Shown piece by piece: positions 1 through 6,506 of a DNA stretch of 7,667 nucleotides. Within the stretch, counting starts at the first letter, position 1. Every line of letters begins with the position of its first letter. This stretch comes from an uncultured Planctomycetaceae bacterium. GTDB lineage: Bacteria; Planctomycetota; Planctomycetia; Pirellulales; Pirellulaceae. The position numbers were made by a program, and so were the translations under genes. The notes under the pieces are model-generated. The model saw only the letters and a program-made list of their open reading frames with translations. It was not told where the DNA came from and ran no database searches. The DNA is taken from assembly GCA_937904535.1 (NCBI GenBank), contig CALELC010000420.1, positions 1 through 7,667 of the forward strand, read 5' to 3'.

Positions 1-81
1 CTTGAGCTGCTGCCCCATGCCGGCTCTTTTGGACCACATAAAAGACATAGGGCAGCCTGTCGCCGTTTCTGTGCTGGCCAT
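1..81 (-). CDS. Start of an unidentified protein, truncated by the left window edge
   Basis: A minus-strand reading frame opens with ATG at 81-79 and stays open for 27 codons to the window edge. The start is well supported: the minus strand reads GGAG (complement of 89-92), then a 7-base spacer, then ATG, and an in-frame TGA lies 24 bases upstream (105-103). The peptide begins MASTETATGC and continues with a second Met at codon 12 and a Lys/Arg-containing stretch; I see no recognisable motif or signal peptide. I do not recognise the protein. The ribosome-binding site is the main evidence, so a chance open frame remains possible. Confidence 0.4.
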   Translation of the reverse strand, partial: MASTETATGCPMSFMWSKRAGMGQQLK

Positions 82-111
82 TGGCAGGCTCCGGAGGGGC
101 TCTCACGGAGG

Positions 112-180
112 CACAGAGGCGCAAAGAACCATCAGGTAGCTCTCTGCTCCGCATACTGCCTCTGTGTCTTTGCGCCTCTG
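112..180. repeat. Imperfect inverted repeat with two alternative stems
   Basis: The left arm CAGAGGCGCAAAGA (114-127) is a perfect 14-base complement of TCTTTGCGCCTCTG (167-180), with a 39-base loop. A second, mutually exclusive pairing joins CACAGAGGC (112-120) with GCCTCTGTG (158-166), because the right arm contains the CCTCTG word twice. It lies about 30 bases upstream of the left-edge gene start. From memory, intergenic words like these recur in many environmental bacterial genomes; I could not check copy number here. It may be a dispersed repeat rather than a regulatory element. No T-run follows on either strand, so a classical terminator is unlikely. Confidence 0.65.
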
Positions 181-487
181 CGAGGGACTGCAAGCGATCT
201 CCGGCTGGCGAAGCGGTGACGATGCGGGGGGCGTGCTTCTTATCTGATGAGTTCAGCCGTTCTGTTAGCTGCACCCGAGCTCAAATTGGATGGAGTTCCA
301 GGCCTCTTATCGATTGTTGGGGAGGTGATGTGCAGTATCCTTCACTGCCGGTTATTCTTTTGATCGATCGGCGGAGCGATCGACCACTCTGCCGTGTGCT
401 GCGTTCCTGCGGCTGGCCGGATGATTTGGGCGGTTTACGCTTCTATGAGTGACTTGCTGTCGGCCGGCTCTTGCTCCGATTCAGGTT

Positions 488-504
488 AGCATTCCATGAA
501 TGCT
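488..504 (-). terminator. Small hairpin downstream of the ATPase gene, possible weak terminator
   Basis: AGCATTC (488-494) and GAATGCT (498-504) form a perfect 7-base-pair stem with a 3-base loop. It begins 22 bases beyond the ATPase stop codon in the direction of transcription. There is no T-run after it on the minus strand, which argues against a standard intrinsic terminator. The stem could instead protect the 3' end of the transcript or be chance. Confidence 0.25.
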
Positions 505-526
505 CATTATTAGAACCGCTGGGCCG

Positions 527-2464
527 TTAGACTTTTGCGTTCACAAGAGCCGGAGCCAGTGCGGGTCTGGAAACGAGCAATCGCAAACCATTTAGCACGA
601 CCAGCACGGTTCCGCCTTCGTGTCCAACGACCGCGAGCGGCATGGGAAGAGCGAAAAGCAGCCCGCTGCTCACTAACACCACCATCGCGCCGATCGCAAA
701 GGTCAGATTCTGGCGAATGATCGCCGTTGTTCGTCGTGCAAGTCGGTGCGCTATCGCCAACTGCTGCATGTCCTCGGATAGCAGAGCCACATCGGCTGCC
801 TGAAGCGCAACGTCTGATCCCGCCGCGCCCATGGCGATCCCGACATCTGCTCGGGCAAGCGCCGCTGCGTCATTAACGCCGTCGCCCACGAATGCGACTT
901 TCCCTCGGCTGGCGAGTTCTCCAACCATGCGGACTTTGTCTTCCGGCAACATATCGGCATGAATGTCATCCGGGGGCAAACCCAGTTCCGCGCCGATCCG
1001 CAACGCGACGGCGCGGCGATCTCCGGTCATCATCACAATTTTTGCAACGCCACTTTGTCTTAGGGCAGTGATCGCCTGTCGCGATGTCGCGCGCACCTGA
1101 TCCGCCACGCTGACCGCCCCCAACACACGGTTGTTTAGCCCTAGATAAATGACCGTCTGCGAAGCGTCCGACAGTTTGGTGAGCGCCGGATGATCAGTTG
1201 CCGCTCCCATCTGAGTGGCCAGTCGCGCGTTGCCCGCCCATAACCGCCCGTCCGGAATCGTGCCGACAATCCCAGCGCTGGGATGATTGCTAACATCGTC
1301 GACCTGTGCAAAGGGAATTCCGCGTGCGGACACGTCGCGGCGAATGGCGGCTGCGCTATGATGTTCTGATTGGGCTTCGAGTCCTGCCAGCAGCGATAAG
1401 AAACGGGTCTCGTCGCCATCGAGCGCCACGACGTCCGTCACGGCGGCTTTGCCTGTGGTGAGCGTGCCCGTTTTGTCAAAGGCAAACGTGTCGATAGCGG
1501 ACAGCGTTTCCAGCGCCACCCCGCCTTTAAACAACACGCCGCTGCGGGCTGCGGCTGAAAGCGCCGACAGAATCGCGGCGGGGACTGAAATGACAATCGC
1601 GCAAGGACTGGCCGCTACCAGCAGTGTGGCCGAGCGGTAAAGCGCCTGGTGCCAGTCGTGCCCGAACCCGTAGAACCCTGCGAACGCCAGAACCGCACCG
1701 GCCATGACCCCGATGGTGTAACGCTGGCCGAACCACTCGCTGAAACGTTCGGACGGCGCTTTGGCAGCCTGCGCTTGGGTGACCAGCGAAATCATGCGGG
1801 CCACGGTGCTTTCAGCAACCGACCTGGTGACCTCGACCTCCACCACGCCATCGAGATTTACCGTCGCCTCAAACACTGCCGCGCCTGGGGCCTTGGCGAC
1901 CGGTACGGACTCGCCTGTGATGCTCGCTTCGTCGATGGAACTGTGGCCGCTGGAAATGATGCCGTCCGCTGGCACGCGAGCACCCGGACGCAGCACGACA
2001 ATGTCCCCGACATGGAGGTCCGCAGCCAGGACTTCGGTCACCGCTCCATCCGCTGACTTGCGCAGCGCCGTTTCCGGTCGCAGCGCCATCAGGGCTTCAA
2101 TCGCGGTTCGCGCCCGACCCATGGCACGCTTTTCCAGCGTGCTCGAGACGCTGAATAGCGTCAGAAGTACCGCGCCTTCAAAAGGGGCACCAACGACCGC
2201 CGCCGCGACGGCCGCGACAACCATGAGCAGGTCGATATCAAGGGTACGCTCCTTCCATAAGGCTGCGAGTGCTCGCGCGCTGGCCGGCAGTCCGCCCGCG
2301 AGGTAGACCAGTGACATGCCGACCCAGGAAAGGGACTTGGACGTGTGGTCATTCAGTGGCAGGAAGCTGAAGATGGCCAGCGCCATCCCGCAAACGGTCA
2401 ATCCCGTCAGGATCAGCGGCAGGTCTACGGGGGTGCCAAGGCCGGAATGCGTCTTGCCGATCAT
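527..2464 (-). CDS. P1B-4-type heavy-metal translocating P-type ATPase (CoaT/CtpD-like)
   Basis: This 645-residue inner-membrane pump couples ATP hydrolysis to export of transition-metal ions. Seen in order: hydrophobic segments near residues 16-37, 44-66 and 76-110; the actuator loop with TGES at 183-186; a membrane segment at 250-268; the SPC motif at 286-288 in the next segment; the phosphorylated Asp330 in DKTGT; TGD at 480-482; the hinge GDGVND at 527-532; and a last hydrophobic region (588-632) with HEGGT at 615-619 and Asn625. SPC in place of CPC, together with HEGGT, is the known signature of the P1B-4 subgroup, which exports Co2+ and in some members Zn2+, Cd2+ or Fe2+. There is no N-terminal HMA metal-binding domain, as usual for this group. 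The nucleotide-domain SEHP motif reads SEHH (366-369). An in-frame TAG three codons upstream makes ATG 2464 the first possible start; the ribosome-binding site is weak. The exact metal cannot be told from sequence. Confidence 0.95.
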   Translation of the reverse strand: MIGKTHSGLGTPVDLPLILTGLTVCGMALAIFSFLPLNDHTSKSLSWVGMSLVYLAGGLPASARALAALWKERTLDIDLLMVVAAVAAAVVGAPFEGAVLLTLFSVSSTLEKRAMGRARTAIEALMALRPETALRKSADGAVTEVLAADLHVGDIVVLRPGARVPADGIISSGHSSIDEASITGESVPVAKAPGAAVFEATVNLDGVVEVEVTRSVAESTVARMISLVTQAQAAKAPSERFSEWFGQRYTIGVMAGAVLAFAGFYGFGHDWHQALYRSATLLVAASPCAIVISVPAAILSALSAAARSGVLFKGGVALETLSAIDTFAFDKTGTLTTGKAAVTDVVALDGDETRFLSLLAGLEAQSEHHSAAAIRRDVSARGIPFAQVDDVSNHPSAGIVGTIPDGRLWAGNARLATQMGAATDHPALTKLSDASQTVIYLGLNNRVLGAVSVADQVRATSRQAITALRQSGVAKIVMMTGDRRAVALRIGAELGLPPDDIHADMLPEDKVRMVGELASRGKVAFVGDGVNDAAALARADVGIAMGAAGSDVALQAADVALLSEDMQQLAIAHRLARRTTAIIRQNLTFAIGAMVVLVSSGLLFALPMPLAVVGHEGGTVLVVLNGLRLLVSRPALAPALVNAKV

Positions 2465-2592
2465 TGCGGGCTAACTTACCTGCGACAGAGGGATTTACTT
2501 CAAGCATCGCAAGGTCCTCAGCCTACGGATTTCGCATCGGCATCGCGGCCAGAAACCAGAAACGTAATTGGTTGCCGTCGACCGTTGCGACC

Positions 2593-2614
2593 GCCGAGTC
2601 CCACGATACTCGGC
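2593..2614. promoter_or_regulatory. Inverted repeat upstream of the metal ATPase, possible operator or hairpin
   Basis: GCCGAGT (2593-2599) and ACTCGGC (2608-2614) are perfect 7-base complements around an 8-base centre. The element ends about 130 bases upstream of the ATPase start. It could be a binding site for a metal-responsive repressor or activator encoded elsewhere, or a leader-RNA hairpin. No T-run follows, so it is not a typical terminator. Function is inference only. Confidence 0.3.
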
Positions 2615-2907
2615 ATCTTGGTGGCGATGACGATAACTCACAAGCCGCCGCTCGTCCGATCCAAGCGACACTTCTTCCAACGATCTGCCGTCAGCGACTT
2701 CCATGGAGGCGTTCCTGCTCTCGCTAGCGTTCTGATGCTCTGCAGACACTTTGCCCAGCTGAGAAGCTCAAGGAATCGAGTCCCAGGTTGTGAAAGTAAC
2801 AGCTTAGGCGTGGCTGCGATCATTCTGGCTAACGTCTCTCTTTCACAGTCAAAGCCTGAGGCCTCACCAGTTTGCTGCTGTGTGTGCTCCCTCTCCTGGC
2901 TCGGTAT

Positions 2908-2939
2908 TTGGGACAGATCGACCGCCTGGGTGCTATACT
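2908..2939 (+). promoter_or_regulatory. Candidate extended -10 promoter for the radical SAM/UDG operon
   Basis: TGCTATACT at 2931-2939 matches the extended -10 element (TGN followed by TATACT, one mismatch from TATAAT). An imperfect -35 lies at 2908-2913 (TTGGGA), with a 20-base spacer that is longer than optimal; extended -10 promoters tolerate a poor -35. Transcription would start near 2946, giving a leader of about 90 bases that contains a small stem at 2963-2975 (AACCG, TCG, CGGTT). It is the best housekeeping-type promoter I see in the gap and points at the gene starting at 3038. Confidence 0.45.
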
Positions 2940-3037
2940 TCTGTGCGCTGTTGTCGCAGGTCAACCGTCGCGGTTATTGCTCTGCGGCTGCGGCTTGAAA
3001 TGGCGGAATCACTGCACCGGGTGAGGCGAACTGGATC

Positions 3038-4291
3038 GTGGACGTTTCCGAAAAATTGGCCATCCTCGCCGATGCCGCCAAATACGACGCTTCGTGCGCC
3101 AGCAGCGGGGCCAAGAGCACCCGCGCCGGCAGCAAACTCGGTTCGACCGAAGGCATGGGGATCTGCCACAGCTACACCCCCGACGGCCGCTGCATCTCGC
3201 TGCTCAAACTGCTGCTGACGAACTACTGCATCTATGACTGCCAGTACTGCGTCAACCGGATCTCTAGCGATACCCCTCGCGCTCGCTTCACCGTCGAGGA
3301 GGTCGTCCGGCTGACGATCGACTTCTACAAACGCAACTACATCGAAGGGCTGTTCCTCAGTTCGGGAATCATCCAGAACTCGGACTACACGATGCAGCAG
3401 TTGATCGCGGTAGCCAAGCAGCTCCGCACGGTGCATCAGTTCGGCGGCTACATCCATCTGAAGACGATTCCCAATGCCGCTCAAGAGTTGATCAACGAGG
3501 CCGGGCTGTGGGCCGACCGGTTAAGCGTGAACATCGAACTGCCGACCGCAGCGGACCTGCGAACGCTAGCGCCGGAGAAGAAGCAGCCGCAGATCGTCGA
3601 GTCGATGAACGGCATCAAACTCAAGATTACCGAGCAGCGGCAGGAGAAAGCCGCCGGATTCCAGACCCCGCGGTTTGCCCCGGCGGGCCAAAGCACGCAG
3701 ATGATCGTGGGGGCGACCGCCACACCGGACCTGGAAATCCTCAAAACCGCAGCCTCGCTGTATGATGGGCCACGCCTGCGGCGCGTGTATTATTCGGCCT
3801 ACAGCCCAATCCCGCACGCCGATGCTCGGTTGCCCGGTAAATCACCGTCGCTCGTCCGCGAGCACCGGCTTTATCAAGCCGATTGGCTGCTGCGGTTTTA
3901 CGGCTTCACCGCTGATGAGATCGTCGCGGAAGCCGATCACAATCTGTCGCTGGAGATCGATCCCAAAACCGCTTGGGCGCTCGCCAATCGGCACCGCTTT
4001 CCGGTCGATGTGAATACCGCGCCGCGAGAAGAATTGTTGCGGATTCCCGGAGTGGGCGTCCGCAACGTGGCGCGGATCTTGCAGATTCGAGTGCACCAGC
4101 GACTGCGGGTGGCGGACCTGAAAAGTCTGCGTGTCGCCTGGAACCGAGCGGCTCCGTTTGTCGTCACCGCCGATCACAATCCCGCGCTGCAGGTCCTAGA
4201 CAAGCAAGATCTGAGGACGCGGCTGCAGCCTCCGGCGACGCAATTGTTGTTATTCGACCTCACCGCCTCGTCGCTGTCGGGCGAACTTTAG
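3038..4291 (+). CDS. Putative DNA modification/repair radical SAM protein, partner of a UDG-like protein
   Basis: This 417-residue protein matches the family described as a putative DNA modification/repair radical SAM protein (TIGR03916 as I recall), found alongside a DUF4130/uracil-DNA-glycosylase-like partner. The CX3CX2C triad that binds the 4Fe-4S cluster and S-adenosylmethionine is Cys64, Cys68, Cys71. Three further cysteines (20, 43, 52) precede it. A likely helix-hairpin-helix DNA-binding element lies at residues 325-348 with PGVG at 337-340. No signal peptide or membrane segment is seen, so it is cytoplasmic. The start is GTG at 3038: an in-frame TGA at 2996-2998 leaves no earlier start codon, and the N-terminus MDVSEKLAILADAAKYD is typical of the family. 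A weak GGTGAGG lies 11 bases upstream. The stop is 8 bases before the next start, so the two are almost certainly cotranscribed. The substrate and reaction are, to my knowledge, unknown; a role on damaged or modified DNA is inferred from the partner and the helix-hairpin-helix. Confidence 0.93.
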   Translation: MDVSEKLAILADAAKYDASCASSGAKSTRAGSKLGSTEGMGICHSYTPDGRCISLLKLLLTNYCIYDCQYCVNRISSDTPRARFTVEEVVRLTIDFYKRNYIEGLFLSSGIIQNSDYTMQQLIAVAKQLRTVHQFGGYIHLKTIPNAAQELINEAGLWADRLSVNIELPTAADLRTLAPEKKQPQIVESMNGIKLKITEQRQEKAAGFQTPRFAPAGQSTQMIVGATATPDLEILKTAASLYDGPRLRRVYYSAYSPIPHADARLPGKSPSLVREHRLYQADWLLRFYGFTADEIVAEADHNLSLEIDPKTAWALANRHRFPVDVNTAPREELLRIPGVGVRNVARILQIRVHQRLRVADLKSLRVAWNRAAPFVVTADHNPALQVLDKQDLRTRLQPPATQLLLFDLTASSLSGEL

Positions 4292-4294
4292 GGA
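4290..4294 (+). promoter_or_regulatory. Ribosome-binding site fixing the start of the DUF4130-UdgX gene
   Basis: AGGGA sits 5 bases before ATG 4300 and overlaps the stop codon of the radical SAM gene (TAG at 4289-4291). It supports the start at 4300 over the much longer open frame that extends upstream to 3973 inside the preceding gene. The arrangement suggests translational coupling of the two proteins. Confidence 0.6.
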
Positions 4295-4299
4295 CAGCC

Positions 4300-5706
4300 A
4301 TGCACTGGATCCCCGTCGATCATTTTCAGCAGTGGCGCGAAGCGGCGCGGCGGTTGATTACCGCTGCCGTACCACCGGAGGAGATCAACTGGATCAGTGG
4401 CGGACAGCCGAATTTGTTTGGGAGCGAAGGTGATGCTGCTGAGCGAGCAGCCCTGGAATCGGCTGCCGCAGAGCCTCCCGCACCCGCGTTCACGGTCCCG
4501 AGCCAGTTCATCGAGCTGGCACGGCACGTTGCCTGTCACCGCGACCCCAATCGCTGGGAATTGCTGTACCGCGCCCTGTGGCGACTCAAGCACGCGGAGC
4601 CTTACTTACTGGAGATCGTGACCGATTCCGATGTGCGGCGGCTGATGCTGATGCAAAAGGCGGTCACCCGCGACCTGCACAAGATGAAAGCCTTTGTCCG
4701 CTTTCGCCAAGCGGTGCTCGGCGACGAGGAAGTCTTCATCGCTTGGCATCGCCCGGATCACCGCGTCGTGCGGCTGGCAGCGCCCTTTTTCGCGCGCCGC
4801 TTCAACGGGATGAACTGGTCGATCCTAACGCCGGATGAGTCGGTCAGCTGGGATCAACACCAATTGCATTATGGACCGGGAGCGACCGTCGCGGATGCTC
4901 CGGATTCCGATGCGCTCGAAAACCTATGGCGCACCTACTATGCGTCGATCTTCAACCCGGCGCGGGTGAAGGTTGCCGCGATGAAACGTGAGTTGCCGGT
5001 ACGGCATTGGCCCACGTTGCCGGAAACGAGCCTGATTCCTGAACTGTTGCGGACCGCCCATTCGAGGATGGATCAGATGATTGAATCCAAATCAGGTTTT
5101 GAGCAAACCGCCGCGGCGTTTCTGCCGCCGAAGGTCGATCTGCCATCGCTGCGTCAGGCGGCGGGCGTCTGCACCGCGTGCGACCTGTACCGCGATGCGA
5201 CGCAGGCGGTGTTCGGCGAAGGGCCACCGCAAGCTCAGATCGTGCTGGTGGGCGAGCAGCCGGGTGATCGTGAGGATCTCGAAGGGCATCCGTTTGTGGG
5301 GCCTGCCGGCGTGCTCTTGGATGAAGCCCTGCAAGCGGCTGGCGTGCCGCGCGAGGACGTGTATATCACAAACGTCGTCAAACATTTTAAGTTCACGCTA
5401 CGCGGCAAACGGCGGCTGCACCAAAAGCCGAACGCGCGGGAGATCTCAGCCTGTCGGCCCTGGCTCGAAGCTGAACTCGGTGTGATCAAACCCAAGATGC
5501 TCGTCTGTCTGGGAGCAACCGCGGCGCAGGCACTTTTGGGACGCAATTTTCGGATCACCCAACAGCGCGGTCAGATCATCGCCAGCGATTGGTGTTCGCG
5601 CACGCTGGCGACCTGGCACCCGGCCGCGATTTTGCGGATGCCCGATCCGGCGCGGCGCGAGGAAATGAATGCCCAACTGGTCAGCGACCTTGCGCAGGTT
5701 CACTGA
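4300..5706 (+). CDS. DUF4130 domain fused to a UdgX-type uracil-DNA glycosylase
   Basis: This 468-residue protein has two parts. Residues 1 to about 250 match the DUF4130-type domain paired with the radical SAM family: an HKMKAFVRF block (126-134), RRFNGMNW (166-173) and YYASIFNPARVK (213-224). Residues from about 270 on are a glycosylase of the family 4/UdgX branch. Visible there are Cys291 and Cys294 (CTAC), motif A GEQPGD at 318-323 leading to HPFVGPAG, the KRRLH loop at 370-374, Cys385, and WHP at 439-441. UdgX excises uracil and bonds covalently to the resulting abasic site through the His of its KRRIH loop; His374 is the equivalent here. The third Fe-S cysteine of family 4 (KCRPP) is replaced by KHFKF, as in UdgX, so His362 is a candidate ligand. 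Fused and separate forms of this pair are both known. The gene follows the radical SAM gene directly and overlaps the next gene tail to tail by 7 bases. Probable role: recognition of uracil or a related lesion for the radical SAM partner; the joint reaction is unproven. Confidence 0.93.
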   Translation: MHWIPVDHFQQWREAARRLITAAVPPEEINWISGGQPNLFGSEGDAAERAALESAAAEPPAPAFTVPSQFIELARHVACHRDPNRWELLYRALWRLKHAEPYLLEIVTDSDVRRLMLMQKAVTRDLHKMKAFVRFRQAVLGDEEVFIAWHRPDHRVVRLAAPFFARRFNGMNWSILTPDESVSWDQHQLHYGPGATVADAPDSDALENLWRTYYASIFNPARVKVAAMKRELPVRHWPTLPETSLIPELLRTAHSRMDQMIESKSGFEQTAAAFLPPKVDLPSLRQAAGVCTACDLYRDATQAVFGEGPPQAQIVLVGEQPGDREDLEGHPFVGPAGVLLDEALQAAGVPREDVYITNVVKHFKFTLRGKRRLHQKPNAREISACRPWLEAELGVIKPKMLVCLGATAAQALLGRNFRITQQRGQIIASDWCSRTLATWHPAAILRMPDPARREEMNAQLVSDLAQVH

Positions 5707-6506
5707 GACTTGGCTGCCGGCGACAGTTCCAGCACCGCCAGAATCGGCCGGTGATCGGAGGCAACCGCCTCATCCAACACTCGTACCTCGATCACCTTCC
5801 ACTGCGGCTGCGGGCGGAAGAGGACGAAATCGATCTGCCGCGATGGCGTGGTCACAGGAATCGTCGGCAGCGGTTGGGGCGTTGAGTGTGTCCAGTGTTT
5901 GGCCAGTTCCTGCAGCGTGCTGCTGTCGTGAACGTCATTCAAGTCGCCTGCTAACAGTGCCGGCCGTTGCGGTTGTTCTGCGACAAGCTGATTGAGCGCT
6001 TGGGCCGACGCAACGCGCTCTTGCGAATTGCGGCGGTGGTCGAAATGCGTCGCGAAAAACAGCAGCGGTTCGCTGAGCTGCGGGATCGCGATCTGGGCGG
6101 AAATCGCTCCGCGTTGCTCGCCATTGTCGACGTTCGGCAGGCGAATGTTCGAATGAGCTTGAATTGGGAAACGCGACAGGATCGCATTGCCGTAGTGGCC
6201 GCCCTGCAATTCGATGTTGCCACCGAACGCGACGTGCATCTGGGTCAGCCGTGCCAGCTCGGCCGGTTGATCGACCGATTGGCTTCGCCGGACTCGTTGG
6301 TCTATTTCCTGGATTGCCACCAGATCGGGCTCCACGCTCTGGATGACCGCGGCGATCCGTTCCACGTCGAGCTTGCCGTCGACGCCTTCGGCATGGTGGA
6401 TGTTGTAGCTCAGCACGCGCAGGCGGATCGGCTCCTCAGCCGCCAGCGGACCCGCTGCGAGGGTCACGAGCACGAGCCACAGCGGTAACAAGTGAGTGAG
6501 ACGCAT
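5700..6506 (-). CDS. Secreted endonuclease/exonuclease/phosphatase-family hydrolase
   Basis: A 268-residue metal-dependent phosphoesterase of the endonuclease/exonuclease/phosphatase fold. Its motifs are complete and in order: SYNIHH with Asn35, IQEID with Glu67, HYGNAILSR (104-112), THFDH with His154, AGDLND with Asp188 and Asn190, QIDFVL with Asp226, and SDH at 250-252. The N-terminus is a typical signal peptide (hydrophobic core at about 6-19, likely cleavage after LAA near residue 23), so it is probably exported. I chose ATG 6506 because it places the signal peptide at the start and a GGGAG lies 12 bases upstream. A TTG at 6581 would add 25 mostly basic residues ahead of the signal and is less likely. 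The fold covers nucleases, sphingomyelinases and inositol or sugar-phosphate phosphatases; the substrate cannot be told here. It converges on the UdgX gene with a 7-base overlap and is probably not functionally tied to it. Confidence 0.9.
   Translation of the reverse strand: MRLTHLLPLWLVLVTLAAGPLAAEEPIRLRVLSYNIHHAEGVDGKLDVERIAAVIQSVEPDLVAIQEIDQRVRRSQSVDQPAELARLTQMHVAFGGNIELQGGHYGNAILSRFPIQAHSNIRLPNVDNGEQRGAISAQIAIPQLSEPLLFFATHFDHRRNSQERVASAQALNQLVAEQPQRPALLAGDLNDVHDSSTLQELAKHWTHSTPQPLPTIPVTTPSRQIDFVLFRPQPQWKVIEVRVLDEAVASDHRPILAVLELSPAAKSQ

Larger units (their letters stand above)
82..526. other. Intergenic gap with repeat and hairpins, no convincing gene
   Basis: This 445-base stretch separates the start of the left-edge gene from the stop of the metal ATPase. 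It holds the inverted repeat at 112-180, a short palindrome at 364-383 (TCGATCG, six bases, CGATCGA) and the hairpin at 488-504. A plus-strand frame is open across much of it but runs straight through the repeat and has no family features, so I do not call it. No promoter could be assigned with confidence. Confidence 0.5.
2465..3037. other. Divergent intergenic region between the ATPase and the radical SAM operon
   Basis: These 573 bases lie between two divergently read genes and must carry promoters for both. On the plus side I see an extended -10 promoter at 2931-2939. On the ATPase side I see only the hairpin at 2593-2614 and no clear promoter. Several frames are open here on both strands (for example 2638-2964 on the minus strand), but none shows a ribosome-binding site plus family features, so no gene is called. 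A decayed gene cannot be excluded. Confidence 0.5.

Noticed and set aside
364..383. TCGATCG/CGATCGA hairpin as a terminator
   Set aside because: No T-run follows on either strand and it lies 144 bases past the ATPase stop.
81..452. 123-codon open frame on the plus strand
   Set aside because: It starts with TTG, runs through the inverted repeat, has no family features, and opposes the better-supported minus-strand start at 81.
2638..2964. 108-codon open frame on the minus strand in the gap
   Set aside because: No recognisable domain and no clear ribosome-binding site; low complexity-free but unconvincing composition. A decayed gene is possible, but I cannot support it.
2345..2998. 217-codon open frame on the plus strand, partly antisense to the ATPase
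   Set aside because: Its first part is a shadow of the ATPase frame, it shows no motif, and the plus-strand promoter at 2931-2939 lies inside it.
3973..4299. Upstream extension of the DUF4130-UdgX reading frame
   Set aside because: It lies wholly inside the radical SAM gene in another frame. The ribosome-binding site at 4290-4294 and the family-like N-terminus support ATG 4300.
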